A DNA stretch of 64,000 nucleotides from Loxodes magnus (GCA_946699065.1 CAMPDV010000014.1:496001-560000); one strand, 5' to 3'. Numbered from the stretch's first letter, positions 25,593 to 37,590 are shown. Notes: generated by a model from the letters alone, not told the origin. Made by a program: numbers and translations.

Positions 25593-25607
25593 GAGGTGAA
25601 AATCCTC
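25593..25607 (+). other. Hairpin at the end of a zinc-knuckle element
   Basis: GAGG and CCTC flank a TGAAAAT loop. A like hairpin with loop TTGAAATA occurs on the minus strand at 26068-26083, at the same place relative to the related element there. In both, a similar AATTGTCA-like word follows. Probably a shared 3' end structure of the two elements. Confidence 0.45.
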
Positions 25608-25639
25608 GAAAATTGTCAAACTTAACTTTTTTAATAATA

Positions 25640-26040
25640 ATAGGACCTAAAAAGTTTAAATAAATAGCTTAATATTTATTAATTAAAACTAATTTATAAT
25701 TAATAAATTAGAATAGACAAGTATAATATTCTATTTAAAATTGAAATATCTTTCTAGATAGTATAATTTATTTTAATATAAAGCTTTAATTATAAAAATA
25801 AAAATAATTATTTGCTTTGATGATATTTATTTAGTTTTAATCAAAGGACTAATTTAGAATAAACTTTAATATAAAATATTTCATTTAATTTTCTTTAGAA
25901 GAATTATAGGTAGAATCATTAATATATTTATTAATGGTTTTGTAAAGTTGAAAATGGAATAAATTAAGGGATATTAAATTTTAAAATTTCTAATAATGTT
26001 TATAATTTATTAGAATTAGATTTAATTAAAAAATTACACA
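25640..26040. other. AT-rich spacer between two tail-to-tail elements
   Basis: No motif seen. The zinc-knuckle elements on each side point towards this stretch with their 3' ends. Confidence 0.5.
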
Positions 26041-26044
26041 TAAA

Positions 26045-26915
26045 AAATTAAATTTCTGACATTCTTGGAGGTATTTCAACCTCTAGATAGCTCTACAGGC
26101 TAAATATAAAAGTATGAAAATCTCTACAACTCTTCTCTCCTTTCCATGCATGTTTTCTTTAATTCTTTTTTCACCTAGATGCACGATATCTTTTTTCTTG
26201 TAAATTTTCCCAAATTTGTTACAATATAATTTTCTTTTTTTTTGATAGTTTTAGTTTTTTCTGTCTCTTCTTTTTGTTCTCTAACTACTTCTACTAATTT
26301 CAATATTCTTACTTGAAACTGAGAAATTTTTAGCACCTTTTTCACAGATATTTTTGAGAGATTCAGTAATAGCATATTTCCGCTTGTTTTTTAAGTTGAA
26401 ATGTTGAGTTATTTTCACCTTCAATTATCATTATATAATTCCTTTTTCTTTCAGTCCTTAACGCTGCAGTTTGTATTGGCTTTCTTCTATTTTTCAAACT
26501 AGTTGATCAGTTCTTACTGATTCTATTGCTAGTTTTGAGATTAACTACTCTAGTCTTATTAAATGTTTCAAAATGCGTTAAGATCTCTTTCTTAGGTCAT
26601 GAGTTTCGATTTTATTTCCTCTGCAAGTTCAAATTTTTCCATTAATTTCTTATTGTCCTTCTTCATTGACATTATTCTGGAGGTCCAGTTCCCTTTAATC
26701 AGCTAATCATAGCTTATTTACTACTATGTGGTGAGATTAGTGACTTTCGAGCGCATTTTATTTTTAACCTATTTCCTAGGCTTTTCTTCAAAGACGGGAA
26801 ATTCATCCTGATAGGTGACCTTTCTATTACTCTTTTTCTGGTTCCGGTTTTTCTAAGATGTCGTTCACTTCTACTTTTTTGGAGCCGCGAAAAATCCTGT
26901 TTTGAATCCTGACAT
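26045..26915 (-). pseudogene. Decayed zinc-knuckle gag-like ORF
   Basis: Starts MSGFKTGFFAAP. It has the same order of parts as the ORF at 24674: basic/Ser-Gln start, a KKDNKKLMEKF-type coiled coil matching KKDNDKLMENL there, and a Gln-rich stretch. The knuckle relic at about 26374 downwards is in another frame, and two of its four ligands are changed: the second Cys position is a UGA and the His codon reads Tyr. A 3' hairpin sits at 26068-26083. The start lies 48 bp from the divergent RING-USP gene, so the element may share that gene's promoter region. Confidence 0.55.
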
Positions 26916-26963
26916 TTTTTTTAAATTTAATTAATAACAATAAGATTATTTATATTTAGTTAA

Positions 26964-29788
26964 ATGTCAAAAAATTTCAAATGTTTGAGTTGTAGCAAGA
27001 AATTTGATCTAATAGTGCATATTCCTATAAAACTGGAGTGTAATCATAATATTTGCAAGCAATGTTGTGAGTAAATCATACAAGACTAGAAGCTTGCTAT
27101 TTGTCCAGTTGATTAGTGAAAGTTTTAGTTGCTAAAGGAATAAATAACACTGGGAATTGATAAAGAATTATGCAACGATATTATGTCGGGGAAGATATAA
27201 AAAATTGATTAAGTTTAAAATGATATTAGTTACTTATAGGAATAAAGAAAGGATTTAAATTTTGCAATTTAGAACTGAAAACAGGATGTTTTAAAAATGG
27301 AGCAAAACTTTCATTTATTTAGAGTAAATCATTAAAAGAACATTAACTAATTTTTCTAAAGAGCATTGAAGCATAATAAAGAATATTAAGCCTTATAAAA
27401 AAGAATAGTAGAATCCTCAACTTAGTAGCTCAAAGAAGCTTTGGAAGATGCTTAAATATTTGAAAAATATGAATAAAAAGAAAGGAACTTTTGGAATGAG
27501 TTAGATTAAGATGAACTTGAAAGTATTCATAAGTCCATAAAAAATTTACTTAAATTCCAAGAAATATAAATTCTAGAAGAGAAAATACCCAACTTTCAAT
27601 AAAAAAAGTTCAAGCATTTCATAATGTCCTTTAGCTGAATTAGAGAAAATTATATATGCGAAAAATGCGATAGCAAAGAAAATGAAATAAAAGAAAAAAA
27701 TTAAAAGCTTATCGAAAATAAGGGAGTAAGTTCTTTATTTAGGAAATAAAAAAACTATAGAAGTAAATTGATCAGTTAGAGGATCGAATTTAAAATCTTA
27801 AGAATAATAAATAAGAATAAGGAAAACTTAGATTACAATCTTGCCATTCCAGCTTAGAAGAAAAAAAATAAAGTTAAGTCTGATAAAAGGAATGAAATTA
27901 AGATTAAACTTAATAAAACGAGAAAACAGAACAAAGTTTTCTAATTTTATAAAAAAGTAATACTGTCAAACCAATTTCTTACACTAGTTTTGTTGGACTT
28001 AGAGCAATATAAAATTTTTCTTTTATGAATTCTGGACTTTAGTGCTTAGTAAATATTTAAGAGTTGAAAGATTACTTTTTAAAAAATGATTTTAATAACG
28101 AAAATTTCTAAGCTTAAGCGTTAAAAAGAGGTAATAGCTTAACAGACATTTTTGTTAAACTTATGCAAAGAATGAAAAATAATATTCAAGAAGTTTAGCA
28201 ACAATCTGAGTTTAAAGATAATTTAATCATACAAGCACCTAAATTTAATTAAAATGAATTCTAAGATAGCAAAGAGTTTTTGATTTATTTAATAGATAAA
28301 TTACATAATGATTGCAATCAAATTATTGGAAATATTTAACCAGAACAAATTACTTACAAAAGTGGATCGAATTTAAAAGAATCTCAAGATGCCTGAAATC
28401 ATTATTTAAAATACAACATGAGCATAATAGTAGATTTAATGCATGGCTAATATAAAGCTACTTAAACTTGCTCTTCATGCAAATCAAAAACTATTTCTTT
28501 TTAACCCTTTAACGTATTAGAAATACCTATCCCTAATATAGAATATTAAATAATAAAGTTCTATTTCTTTAGTAAGAATCATTAATAAATACCTGTAAAA
28601 GACAGCATAACAGCAAGCAATTTAGAAAGCATTTCAACATTCAAAGAGAAAATCGCATTCAATTTAGCTATTCCTAAAGAAAAATTTATACTGATTAATA
28701 TAAAAGCCTAAAAAGTAGAATTTTATAACAAAAAATGAATAAACGATATTAATGAGCTAGATAATGTACACGTTTATGAACTTCCAGACGATTACGATAA
28801 AAGAAAACATTCAATAATTCCAGTTATCGTATCATAGTGAAAAAATAATTTCATTTATAAATCAAAAGAATAAATTTCATTTCCTCGCATATTTTTCGTA
28901 AAGAAAAATGCAAATTTATAGGAAATCCATATCATTATTTTTTAGTACTTTTAAAGAATATTTGTAGACATCTAGAAATCAGATTTTATTAGCTAAAATA
29001 ACTAAAAAATTTTATATGAAAAGAAATTTTTTAACAATTAAGAAATTCCTTATTTTCTTAACGTTGTTAGTGATTCCTATATATAAAAAGGTGGATTCTT
29101 TGAATAGGATATAAAAATATCCTGCAGTTTTTGTAATAAGCAGGAATGCGAAAATTGCTTTCTGACTTATACTTTAGGAGAAAAAATCGAAGATTTTATG
29201 AGAAAAATGAATTAATAAGGGAAACTATTCTAACTTGAGGTGGCTTGGAATTTTAATATAGATTAAAAAAGTTTACTAAATAGTTTGGACAAATTTGATG
29301 ATTAATTTAAAAATAACTCAGGATTTTAGATAAACCCTTAGGAAATTACATTAGCTAATTGCATTTAATCACTTGCCTATGCAAAAAATTTTTTTTAATG
29401 TGGATAATGTTAAACAGTTGCAGACTCAAATAGAGAAATTAAATTTTACAAGCTTCCTAAAATTCTTATTATTGCTTTGGAAAGAAATAAGATTTAAAAT
29501 AATTTAACGGTAAAAGAAAATAGACTTGTAGATTTCCCATTAAAATATTTAGATTTAAAAAACTTTTCAAGCAAAAATATATAAAATTCTTAAATTTATG
29601 ACTGTTTTGCAATATCAAATTACTTTGGTGACCAAAACAACAAAACTTTTACGACTCATTTCTATAACGAATCAAAAAAGTAATGAATTGAATTTGACGA
29701 AGAAATCAAAAAAGAATTATAAGAATTGAAGGAATCTATCAAACAATCTGCTTACGTGCTATTTTATAGAAAGAGAAACCAATCTTGA
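26964..29788 (+). CDS. RING-USP fusion, likely inactive ubiquitin-specific protease
   Basis: 935 aa after removing one 17-nt intron (27726-27742). Residues 7-50 form a RING finger: Cys7, Cys10, Cys26, His28, Cys31, Cys34, Cys47 and Asp50. A coiled coil spans the intron. The USP domain runs from about 338 (GLRAIQNFSFMNSGLQCL) to the end (YVLFYRKR). In active USPs the NTC(F/Y)MNS box holds the catalytic Cys; here that position, residue 347, is Ser (TCT). The His box is kept in weakened form (His893 in TTHFYN) with the following W-x-x-F-D, whose Trp is a UGA. Two zinc-ribbon-like Cys pairs lie in the middle. RING domains recruit E2 enzymes and USPs bind ubiquitin, so a ubiquitin-binding E3 or scaffold is likely. 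The stop UGA follows the usual USP C-terminus. About ten internal UGA codons read as Trp. Confidence 0.88.
27726..27742 (+). other. 17-nt intron in the RING-USP gene
   Basis: GTAAGTTCTTTATTTAG lies after codon 254 (Gly). Upstream (762 nt) and downstream (2046 nt) parts are each whole numbers of codons. Removing exactly 17 nt moves the frame from the RING/coiled-coil half to the USP half, and a continuous coiled coil (EIKKLQKQIDQLEDRIQNL) begins right after it. It has a GTAAG start and TTTAG end. Confidence 0.85.
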
Positions 29789-30826
29789 AATAAACTCTAA
29801 CTTATTAAAACTTAAAATATAAAATCATAAGTAATCAGCTGCAAGCTATCTGTTTTTCAATTTTTATATATAACTAAATCTTTGAAAATAGTAATTTTAG
29901 TAAATTTAAATAAAATAATTTAATTTATAATAAATTCAGTTGAAGCATTCAAAGACAATATTTATAAATGTTAAATAAATTTTATTTTTGTAATTTTATG
30001 GCTTGAATAATGAAACTCAATTAAACATGCTAATTCACCTCTTATTTTTTTAATTTTTAACACAAAAAGTAAGCATTTTGAATGCAAATTTAATACCTTA
30101 TTAAAGAATATATGAATATTCTTTATAATTTTCAAGAAATTTTTGAATTAATTATTTATTTATTTAAGTTTAGGTTTAATAATGAAATAAAGTTTAGTAA
30201 TAATTTAATAAAAAAATTATTAAATTAAAGCTAATAACTTATTTAAAAAAAGGATTCTTTTATTTTAATGATGAAAAGTTTATCTTAGTAAAATTGATAA
30301 TAAAATTTCAAAATTTTTTTTTAAATATTGTAAGGTTTGTTTGCTTTATTATTTGTCTTTCTTTATTTTTATTCATATATTTGCATTTTATTTTTTGCTT
30401 AACTCTTTTAAAAATTTTAAAGAATTTGAGTATCTTTTATATGTATTTTAAATAAAATTCACATTAATAATTAAATAATTTTAAAGACTTATATTAGAGT
30501 TTTTCTTCAACTCTTATCTACATTTAAATAAATATATGAAAATACAATCTCATTATGATTATTATTTCTTCCTTATATAATTTAATTTAAAAACTAAATA
30601 ATTTTAAATTAAGCAATATATATGAATTATATAAAATCTAAATTACGATTCTTCCAATTGAAAGATGCTTTATTATTAAAATGATTCATTTTTTTTATTT
30701 TTTTTTAATTTGATGCATAAGCTTGTGAAAAAAATAGTTTCTTTATATAGTTTATTTAATAAATTTTAATGGTTTTATATAACAATAATTTATTCTAAAT
30801 AAATAAAAAGGAAGATATTAAAAAAA
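29789..30826. other. AT-rich stretch, no gene recognised
   Basis: A/T-rich sequence between the USP gene and the next element ORF; no motif seen. Confidence 0.5.
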
Positions 30827-31468
30827 ATGGATTAATCTCTTCGATTCTCAAAAAATTAACTTAGAAACCTAAAGAGAAAAGCGGCAAAAGAAATTTAGAA
30901 AAAATAATAACAATAGGAGGAGTCAAGCTCTTCTTCAGAAGGTAAAGTTATGGTAGGATAAATAGAGATAAGTTAACCTAAAAACGAAACTAATCAAAAA
31001 CTTTAAATTTAATTAGACCAAATGTAAAAAGTAATCTCAAATTATGAAGAAACAACTTACAACTTAGGCGAAAAAATACGGGAACTAATGAGTAACATAG
31101 AAGATTAGAACAACGAATTACTAATACTTAGAAGATAACTTATTTGTAGCAAATTAATAACGGAAGAATAACTCTGAACTTAATCATAATAAAATTTTAA
31201 ATACGACACAAAAATGGAAATAGAAAAAATACCAATAGAATTAAAAACAGAATTGAATCCAGAAAAAGAAATGATTGCTACAAGTTTCATTAAAAGATTA
31301 GAAAATATAGAAAATAAATTATCATAAAAAAGAACGAAATAAAGACAATAATACAAACTTTGTTGATGTTGCAAATCAAATCAACATATTTTAAAAAACT
31401 GTTGATAATGAAAGAAAATAAACGAATAAGAGCAGAAAAGAACATGGAGACAACTCAATAAACTATGA
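30827..31468 (+). CDS. Gag-like protein with zinc knuckle, apparently intact
   Basis: 213 aa in the recoded reading, starting MDQSLRFSKN. A basic, Gln/Ser-rich start is followed by a coiled-coil-like middle (about 65-165) and a knuckle Cys-x2-Cys-x4-His-x4-Cys from codon 179 (31361-31402). The second residue of the knuckle is a UGA read as Trp, and more UGA codons directly follow the last Cys. It is a distant member of the group at 24674, sharing order of parts rather than clear residue identity. The stop at 31466 is one of several possible UGA codons and is uncertain. A GC-richer tail and an (ATT)n repeat follow within 200 bp. Confidence 0.55.
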
Positions 31469-31494
31469 ATAACTCCAACAGGGATCTACAAATA

Positions 31495-31670
31495 AAAGCT
31501 TTTTGCAAGACCACTTGAACGGTTACAGTGGTAACCTTCCACTTAATAAAAAGGTCGTGGATCACACCCACGTTAAAAAAACTGTCCGCAGGAACTGGTT
31601 GCAATTCCAGAGAATGCAAAACTCTACTAACTTTAAGTATATTATTATTATTATTATTATTATTATAAAT
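31495..31670 (+). mobile_element. Structured 3' tail of the 30.8-kb element, ending in (ATT)n
   Basis: About 135 bp of GC-richer sequence can form small hairpins, such as CCACTT with AGTGG and CGTGG with CCACG. It ends in a run of nine or so ATT units from about 31640. This matches the pattern of a structured 3' UTR plus a simple-repeat tail, as in LINE-type elements with non-poly(A) ends. Confidence 0.45.
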
Positions 31671-32472
31671 AAAAAGGAAAATAATAATAGGCTTAATAGC
31701 TTAAGTTTTAATTAATACATACATACAAGATTCTCTTATCTTTATTATTTTACTTTTCTTACCATTTTTTCGATTTTTTTTCGCAAATGTTTAAGTAAAA
31801 TAAATATAAGAAACAAAACAATCTTAATAGATATCAATAAAAAATAAATGTGCTATGCAAGAGTAAGATACAATATTTAAAAATAATTTCTATGAAAGCT
31901 CTTATTTATTTATAAAAGTTCTATGCTTAAGATGAATCTTTATTTGCTTACATAATAAAAAATATTAAATTTAGAAACAATTTTTTTAATATATTCAAAG
32001 AATAAATTATTAAAAAAGTTATATTTTTTTCATTTTTATATATTTTTATTAATTTTAAATTATTTCTATTCTAAGAGTAATCAATCACTTAAAAAAATTT
32101 ATTCATTTATAAGCAAAAATTAAAATTTTTATAAATTTATTAATTAAATTATTTATCATATTCTAATTTAAAGCTAAATTAGCTATTTAAATGATTAAAG
32201 AATATTAAAAATTAGATGCAAATATTTCAAAGAATTAAATATCAACCACTAAATTTATAATAATTAGAAACTTTATGATTAAAAAAATGTAGTGCTAAAG
32301 TTTTTTTTAAGAAAAATTTTATTTAAAAAAAATTAAATTAAATCTAAAAAAATTAAAAAAATGGTAGTAAATTTTCTTAATAATTTTTTATTTATTCTTT
32401 ATATGAAATTTTTATCTACAAATTCCATTTTAATAAAGCTACTTATAAATTACTTGTGTAATAATATTTATA
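31671..32472. other. AT-rich stretch before tRNA-Phe
   Basis: No gene or repeat recognised. Confidence 0.5.
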
Positions 32473-32545
32473 GCCGAAATAGCTCAGTTGGGAGAGCGTT
32501 AGACTGAAGATCTAAAGGTCCCCGGTTCAATCCCGGGTTTCGGCA
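32473..32545 (+). tRNA. tRNA-Phe (GAA)
   Basis: A full 73-nt cloverleaf. The acceptor GCCGAAA pairs with TTTCGGC, followed by discriminator A. The D arm contains AGCTCAGTTGGGAGAGC. The anticodon stem TTAGA/TCTAA closes loop CTGAAGA (anticodon GAA). The T arm is CCCGGTTCAATCCCGGG. Internal A box (TAGCTCAGTTGG) and B box (GGTTCAATCCC) fit pol III transcription. No intron and no encoded CCA. Confidence 0.98.
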
Positions 32546-32550
32546 TTTTT
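32546..32550 (+). terminator. Pol III terminator of tRNA-Phe
   Basis: TTTTT directly follows the discriminator base. Confidence 0.85.
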
Positions 32551-33897
32551 ATTAAAATTTAGAAGAAAATTATTATAATTTTTCTAAATTTATTTTAAAA
32601 TAAAATATCATATAAATAAATATTTAAACCTTTTATTTTTATTTGTTTTATGTATAAAAATAAATTTTTAGATTTAGACTTATTAAAGTTAGTTTGTTTA
32701 CGTTATTTAAATTATTCGCAAAACAGATTAAAAAAAATTATAATCCTAAAATAAAGCCTTTTAATCACAAATATGAAACAAATTTTTTTAAATTTATAAA
32801 ATTATTCTTAATCAAAATATTAAAATAGAATTATTTATATTTTAAAACTTTTATTTTTAAATCATTTTATGACATAAAAATTATATTAAATAGATCAAAT
32901 ATCTTAATAAAAATTTATTTAAAATTGTTGAACTTAGTTATTTTTATTTAATTTTTATCAATTTTCATATTTAATTTTTTAAATAATCTTAATATAGAAA
33001 TAAAAATAAGCATAAACGAATTTTAGTTTAAAATACTTTAAAAAAAAATTATAAAAATTGTTTTAGTTTTATTATTTAATCATTTTTCTTTTAAATCAAA
33101 TATATTCAAAAAAATGTACATTTGATATAAAAAATTACTCTTTACTAAAATAGTAAAATAATTAAACAGATTAAAAATATATCGAAAATTAAATTAAATA
33201 AACCGATATAAACAAAAAGATAATTTATTTAAAATTACTTAAAACTTATTATAAAGTTTATTATGTTATAAACAAGCTTATAAATTAATATAAATAAAAA
33301 GGAATTAGAAAAAATAAAATCGCGGAAAGCTAAAGATATAAAACTATAAAAAAATTAAAAAAAGTAAAATTATATTATATAGAATATTTTATTTCAAAGT
33401 AAGATAAATAATAAATTATCAAAACAAAAAACTTTTTTATTTTAAAATATTAATTAACTTCGATTAAAAAATAAAATATTTTTAGATAAAATCAAGAATT
33501 TTTTTAATTTTTTAATTAAGAAAGTTTTATTTTTCAGTTAATAACTGAATCATATTGAAATTATTGAATTTTATTCTCATTAAAAATTATTTCATGTGCA
33601 ATAGTAATTTGAAATCAACTAATCTTTAAATAATAAAAATATCTTTAGTTCTCTTTAAAATTTATATGCACAATATACAATTCTTAATAAAACTGATCTA
33701 GAAACGGTAAGTTATAATTCATAAAAAATATTTCGTGAATAGGCTATTAGTTGAAAATGTTTTAAATTAATCCATTTAAAAATAATTAAATCTCTATCAT
33801 AAAAAATATATAATATTTTAAAATAAGATTTTATAAAAATATATAAACTGAAGAAAAATAAAAATAATAAATTATAGTAATCTTTATGAAATAACAA
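32551..33897. other. AT-rich stretch, no gene recognised
   Basis: Very A/T-rich; nothing recognised. Confidence 0.5.
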
Positions 33898-34112
33898 GAT
33901 TAAATTAAATTAAATTAAATTAAATTAAAAATTTTAAGGTTAATGGAGTGTTCCCTTAAAAGATTCATAACCCCCTGTATTACCTTTTACAGGGTCTCGA
34001 ACTCCCCGGTATCTCCGCCCAAATTCACTTCCGAGCTTTCCGAACGGTCTTGGAGTTATCTTCTTACGTCATAATTAACCATCCGAGGAAGGATAAAACA
34101 CGGTCAATTCAT
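33898..34112 (-). mobile_element. Possible tRNA-derived SINE with (TTTAA)n tail
   Basis: An isolated GC-richer block of about 170 bp. On the minus strand it contains GAGTTCGAGACC (33993-34004), very near the pol III B-box consensus, within a GGG/CCC stem like a T arm. About 34 nt upstream is AAGCTCGGAAGTG (34026-34038), a weak A-box match. Downstream it ends in a (TTTAA)n repeat (33898-33930 on +). Only one copy is in the window and no target-site duplication was confirmed. Confidence 0.35.
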
Positions 34113-36708
34113 TTCAAATCTTTTTTCTAATTTCCTTATTTCCCTAGAATCTTCTTCAAAGATGATATTGACTGCCACATATGTAGCATTTTTTTTTAAA
34201 GTATTTTTCTTAAGTCATAAGTTGTTCTTCTATTATCATTGAATCTTGATTATGAAATAACGAGATAATGATCAATCTTTTGTTTCTTAAAGATCATAAA
34301 ATTTAAAAAAATTCAATTTTTGCACTTAACTTCATTTAATAAAGTTGCTTTGATCTTTAATATTAATTAAAAGTTTTCTTGAAAGTTTCAATAATTTAAA
34401 TCTTAACTAATAATAACTTCTTCAATTTAAATACTTAAATGGTAAACACTTTATTTTATTTATTATGATGAATTTATACATTAGAGCCATCTAATCTTTT
34501 TTATTTGAAATACAGAGTTTTAAAAAAATTATAATATCATAAACCCTTCTATGAGTTTGAATAAGATCGGAAGCTTTTTAAAATATTTATTTTTATAATT
34601 ATTTTAAATTAATAAGAAAAGGAAATTCAACAAATAATGTTTTTAATTATAATTAAGTGAATAGCATTTTGTTTAAAATAAATGTGATTATACTAATGTT
34701 TAAATTACATGTTATTTCATTTCAACAATAATTTCATATAATTTAAATTTTTATTAATACACATTTTAAAATTCTCAATTTTTTTTTATAAATTAAGATA
34801 AAACTTTTTGATTTATTCTGAAAATTTGAAAATATAATTATTCTTATTTGGAAAAAAATATAATCAAAATTATTTTAAAAACTAAAATATGATATTTTTA
34901 CATCATTCAAAATCTAATTATCTTTTGAGAAAATTAAGATTCATCACAAAATTTTTTAATGAAGAACATTTTTATCTGATAAAAAATTTAATATAAGCCC
35001 AAAATAAAATTAATAATACAAATTAAAAAATTACCTAAATTAAAAAACTTTTTTTCAAGAATAAATATCAATTTATTAATTTTTTTATATTTTGACTATT
35101 TACTTAATGAACAGGCTAAGGGAAATTTCAAGCTTTCGTATCTTTAATGCTAATATAAAAAAAAAATTTAGATTTATATATGATTTAAAATAAAATATTC
35201 TACTCTTCTCTTAAACATGCGATCTGCTATAAAATTATATCGAACCGTTTTTGCAAGAGTTTCGAAAATTTATTGTATTAAATTGTAAAGAAAAAAAGTC
35301 GACTTTGATTTTGAATTAAAGAAAGTTTGTATTTTTGACTTATAAAACTCTATTGAAAATTTTTAAAGCAAATTAATAATCAAAAATTAATTCTTATCAT
35401 TTATTTCATGATTTTAAGATTTTGAAAAAAAATTATTGTTTAGATATTTAATTGGCAAAAATCTTTTATATATGCTATAAAAATTTTGATATATCTTATG
35501 CTATTAGATAATTGAAGATTTTTAGTACCCTGAGTATTTTTTTAATGGTCAATTTTAAATTTTAAATATTTTAAATATTTTAATTTTAATTTATTTAATA
35601 AAAAATACATTAGTAATTTTTAAACTCAAATAAAAGGAAAAATAAATAATTTAGATGTTTATTTTAAAACTAATTACAATAAACTATTTCATCATTTATT
35701 TTCTTAAATTTCCCATGAATTAGCTTCATTTTAATTGATTTGGCATATTTTTACTTCAAAAAATTTATATTTAAAAGAAATAAAATCCTTCAAACTTTTC
35801 TTCTTTCTTTTTTCTTTCAAATTATCTAAATTTTTACTTCAGATTATTTAATAAAAATAATAATGACAGATGTAAGTTGCAATAAATCAATAAAGGCAAA
35901 AAAGTCAGTTTGCTCAAAGAGATTTATTGCAATAAGTAAATTTTAAATTAAAGTTTTAAATATAAAATTAATTTTACATAGTACTTGCTAGAAATAATTT
36001 TTAAATATATGCCTCTTTTAACTATAAATTCTTTAATCTTAATTGTGATTATCTTCTAAATAAGGATATTATTTCTCCAAATTAAACTTTTCCTATTGCA
36101 TCTATATTTCTCATTGTATATAATTTATTTCATAAAAGCCATCTTTAATAGGATTTAAACTAATGTTAGCAAAAGCTCATTTATTTTTATTTTTTAGATA
36201 CTTATTTTTAGTTATTAATTATTTCTCAATTTTTAAAGTGGTTGAGTATAAAAATTCTTGGAATTCCTTTTTTACAAATTTTATTATTGTAATAAAATAG
36301 AGAAATTTAATAAATTTATACAAAAAAGTCTAAAATTTTATTAATTTATAAGATACTTTTAAGTAAAGTAGACAAATTACTTTATAATATTAAATAAATA
36401 AACTAAATTTAAGTTTTTCATAACTAACTTTTAAGTTTATCTTTTTGGTTTAAAAATAATCATTTTACTTAAAAAGAAAAATACGTAACTTCTTTTCAGA
36501 TTTGTATTTAAGGCTATGTATTACAATCATTATCATTAAAATATATGGTAATTGATTGAATACTACTTTCAATTTTATTAACTATAAAATATCATAAATA
36601 AATACATGTTGAATATTTGACCAATAATTAATTTTCTATTTTTATAAAAATCTTAGATTCTTAAGATAAATTTATTGTTAAATTTTAATGATATTTTATT
36701 TTAAATTA
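34113..36708. other. AT-rich stretch, no gene recognised
   Basis: Long A/T-rich stretch without recognised motif, RNA gene or repeat. Confidence 0.5.
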
Positions 36709-37590
36709 AAAAGTTAAAGTTAAAGTTAAAAAGCTTTGTTAAAGCCTTAGTAATCAGCCATCTGACCTATTCTATCAGCTTGTCTCTAGTAGTTTGTCTT
36801 GAATTCCTACTAGGCTTAGTTAGGCGGTGTAGCACTTCATTAGCGCACCATCCTTTAACATTCTGAATAGTTTCCATCTTGCATGTAGCGTTCCTAATTA
36901 TTTCTCCAAGGATTAAGATTTGAATTAAAGAATTTTTTTCTATAAATTTTTCCTCTTTATGTTGGATATATCCTAAATAGTTTTCTAAAAATATCTTATT
37001 TATTCTTTCTTTAAATTTCGCTTAGTTAGTAGCAGTATTTTCATTGGTGTTATTTATTGCACACGTAGCATTTTATTCTTCTTTTAACCTATTATTCCTG
37101 TAACACTTATTTAATTTAAATTTACTACTTATTTTAAATAAACGTTTACTGTTTATTTTAATTTGAGGCTTCATTTTCTATTTCCATAGGATCTGATTAA
37201 TTCTGTTAAATCGAAAATGGCGTAACCTGAATTTATTATTAAATTTAAAGAATTCTTTGTTCCAGTTTGTTTTCTATTTCTTATGATTATTAATATTGTT
37301 TCTCAAGTAAAGACGTTATTAGTTTTTCTAATTTTTCTACTTTATCGGTGAGGTATCTATTTTTAAACATAAACTCTTTTAATGACTTAGATAATATTTC
37401 TATTTGAGTTTGTGTCGGAAGTTTTTTTAATTCTGGATTTCCAAGTGGTTAATGTTCGTCATATCAATTATATTTCTCACTTTCACTCATTGTAATTATT
37501 TCGCTTTTTTATTTTTTAGAGAATTTTCCTGTTTAAATGTTTTGTTCAAAGTTCTGTTATTTCTTAGAACCCATTTTATATATAATATAA
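36709..37590 (-). mobile_element. Zinc-knuckle element, copy 2 (inverted, 3' truncated)
   Basis: Nearly identical to about 1818-2701, inverted and some 34 kb away; only scattered differences are visible. Homology stops at a short TTAAAG-type repeat near 36710-36730, so the distal part and hairpin end of copy 1 are missing here. Confidence 0.85.
36718..37574 (-). CDS. Gag-like zinc-knuckle ORF, 5' part intact, 3' truncated
   Basis: Starts MGSKKQQNFEQ. Unlike copy 1 the frame is unbroken from the ATG through the coiled coil (KVEKLEKLITSLLEKQ) and Gln-rich region to the zinc knuckle. The knuckle's first Cys is codon 169 (37068-37070), and its Trp is a UGA; another UGA is read as Trp near codon 36 (YNWYD). 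About 115 further codons follow before homology with copy 1 ends, so no natural C-terminus is present. The role is presumably binding of element RNA. The two copies are damaged in complementary places. Confidence 0.6.

Noticed and set aside
26180..26375. 66-codon standard-code minus-strand frame
   Set aside because: It is a piece of the decayed zinc-knuckle ORF read across its knuckle relic in the wrong frame.
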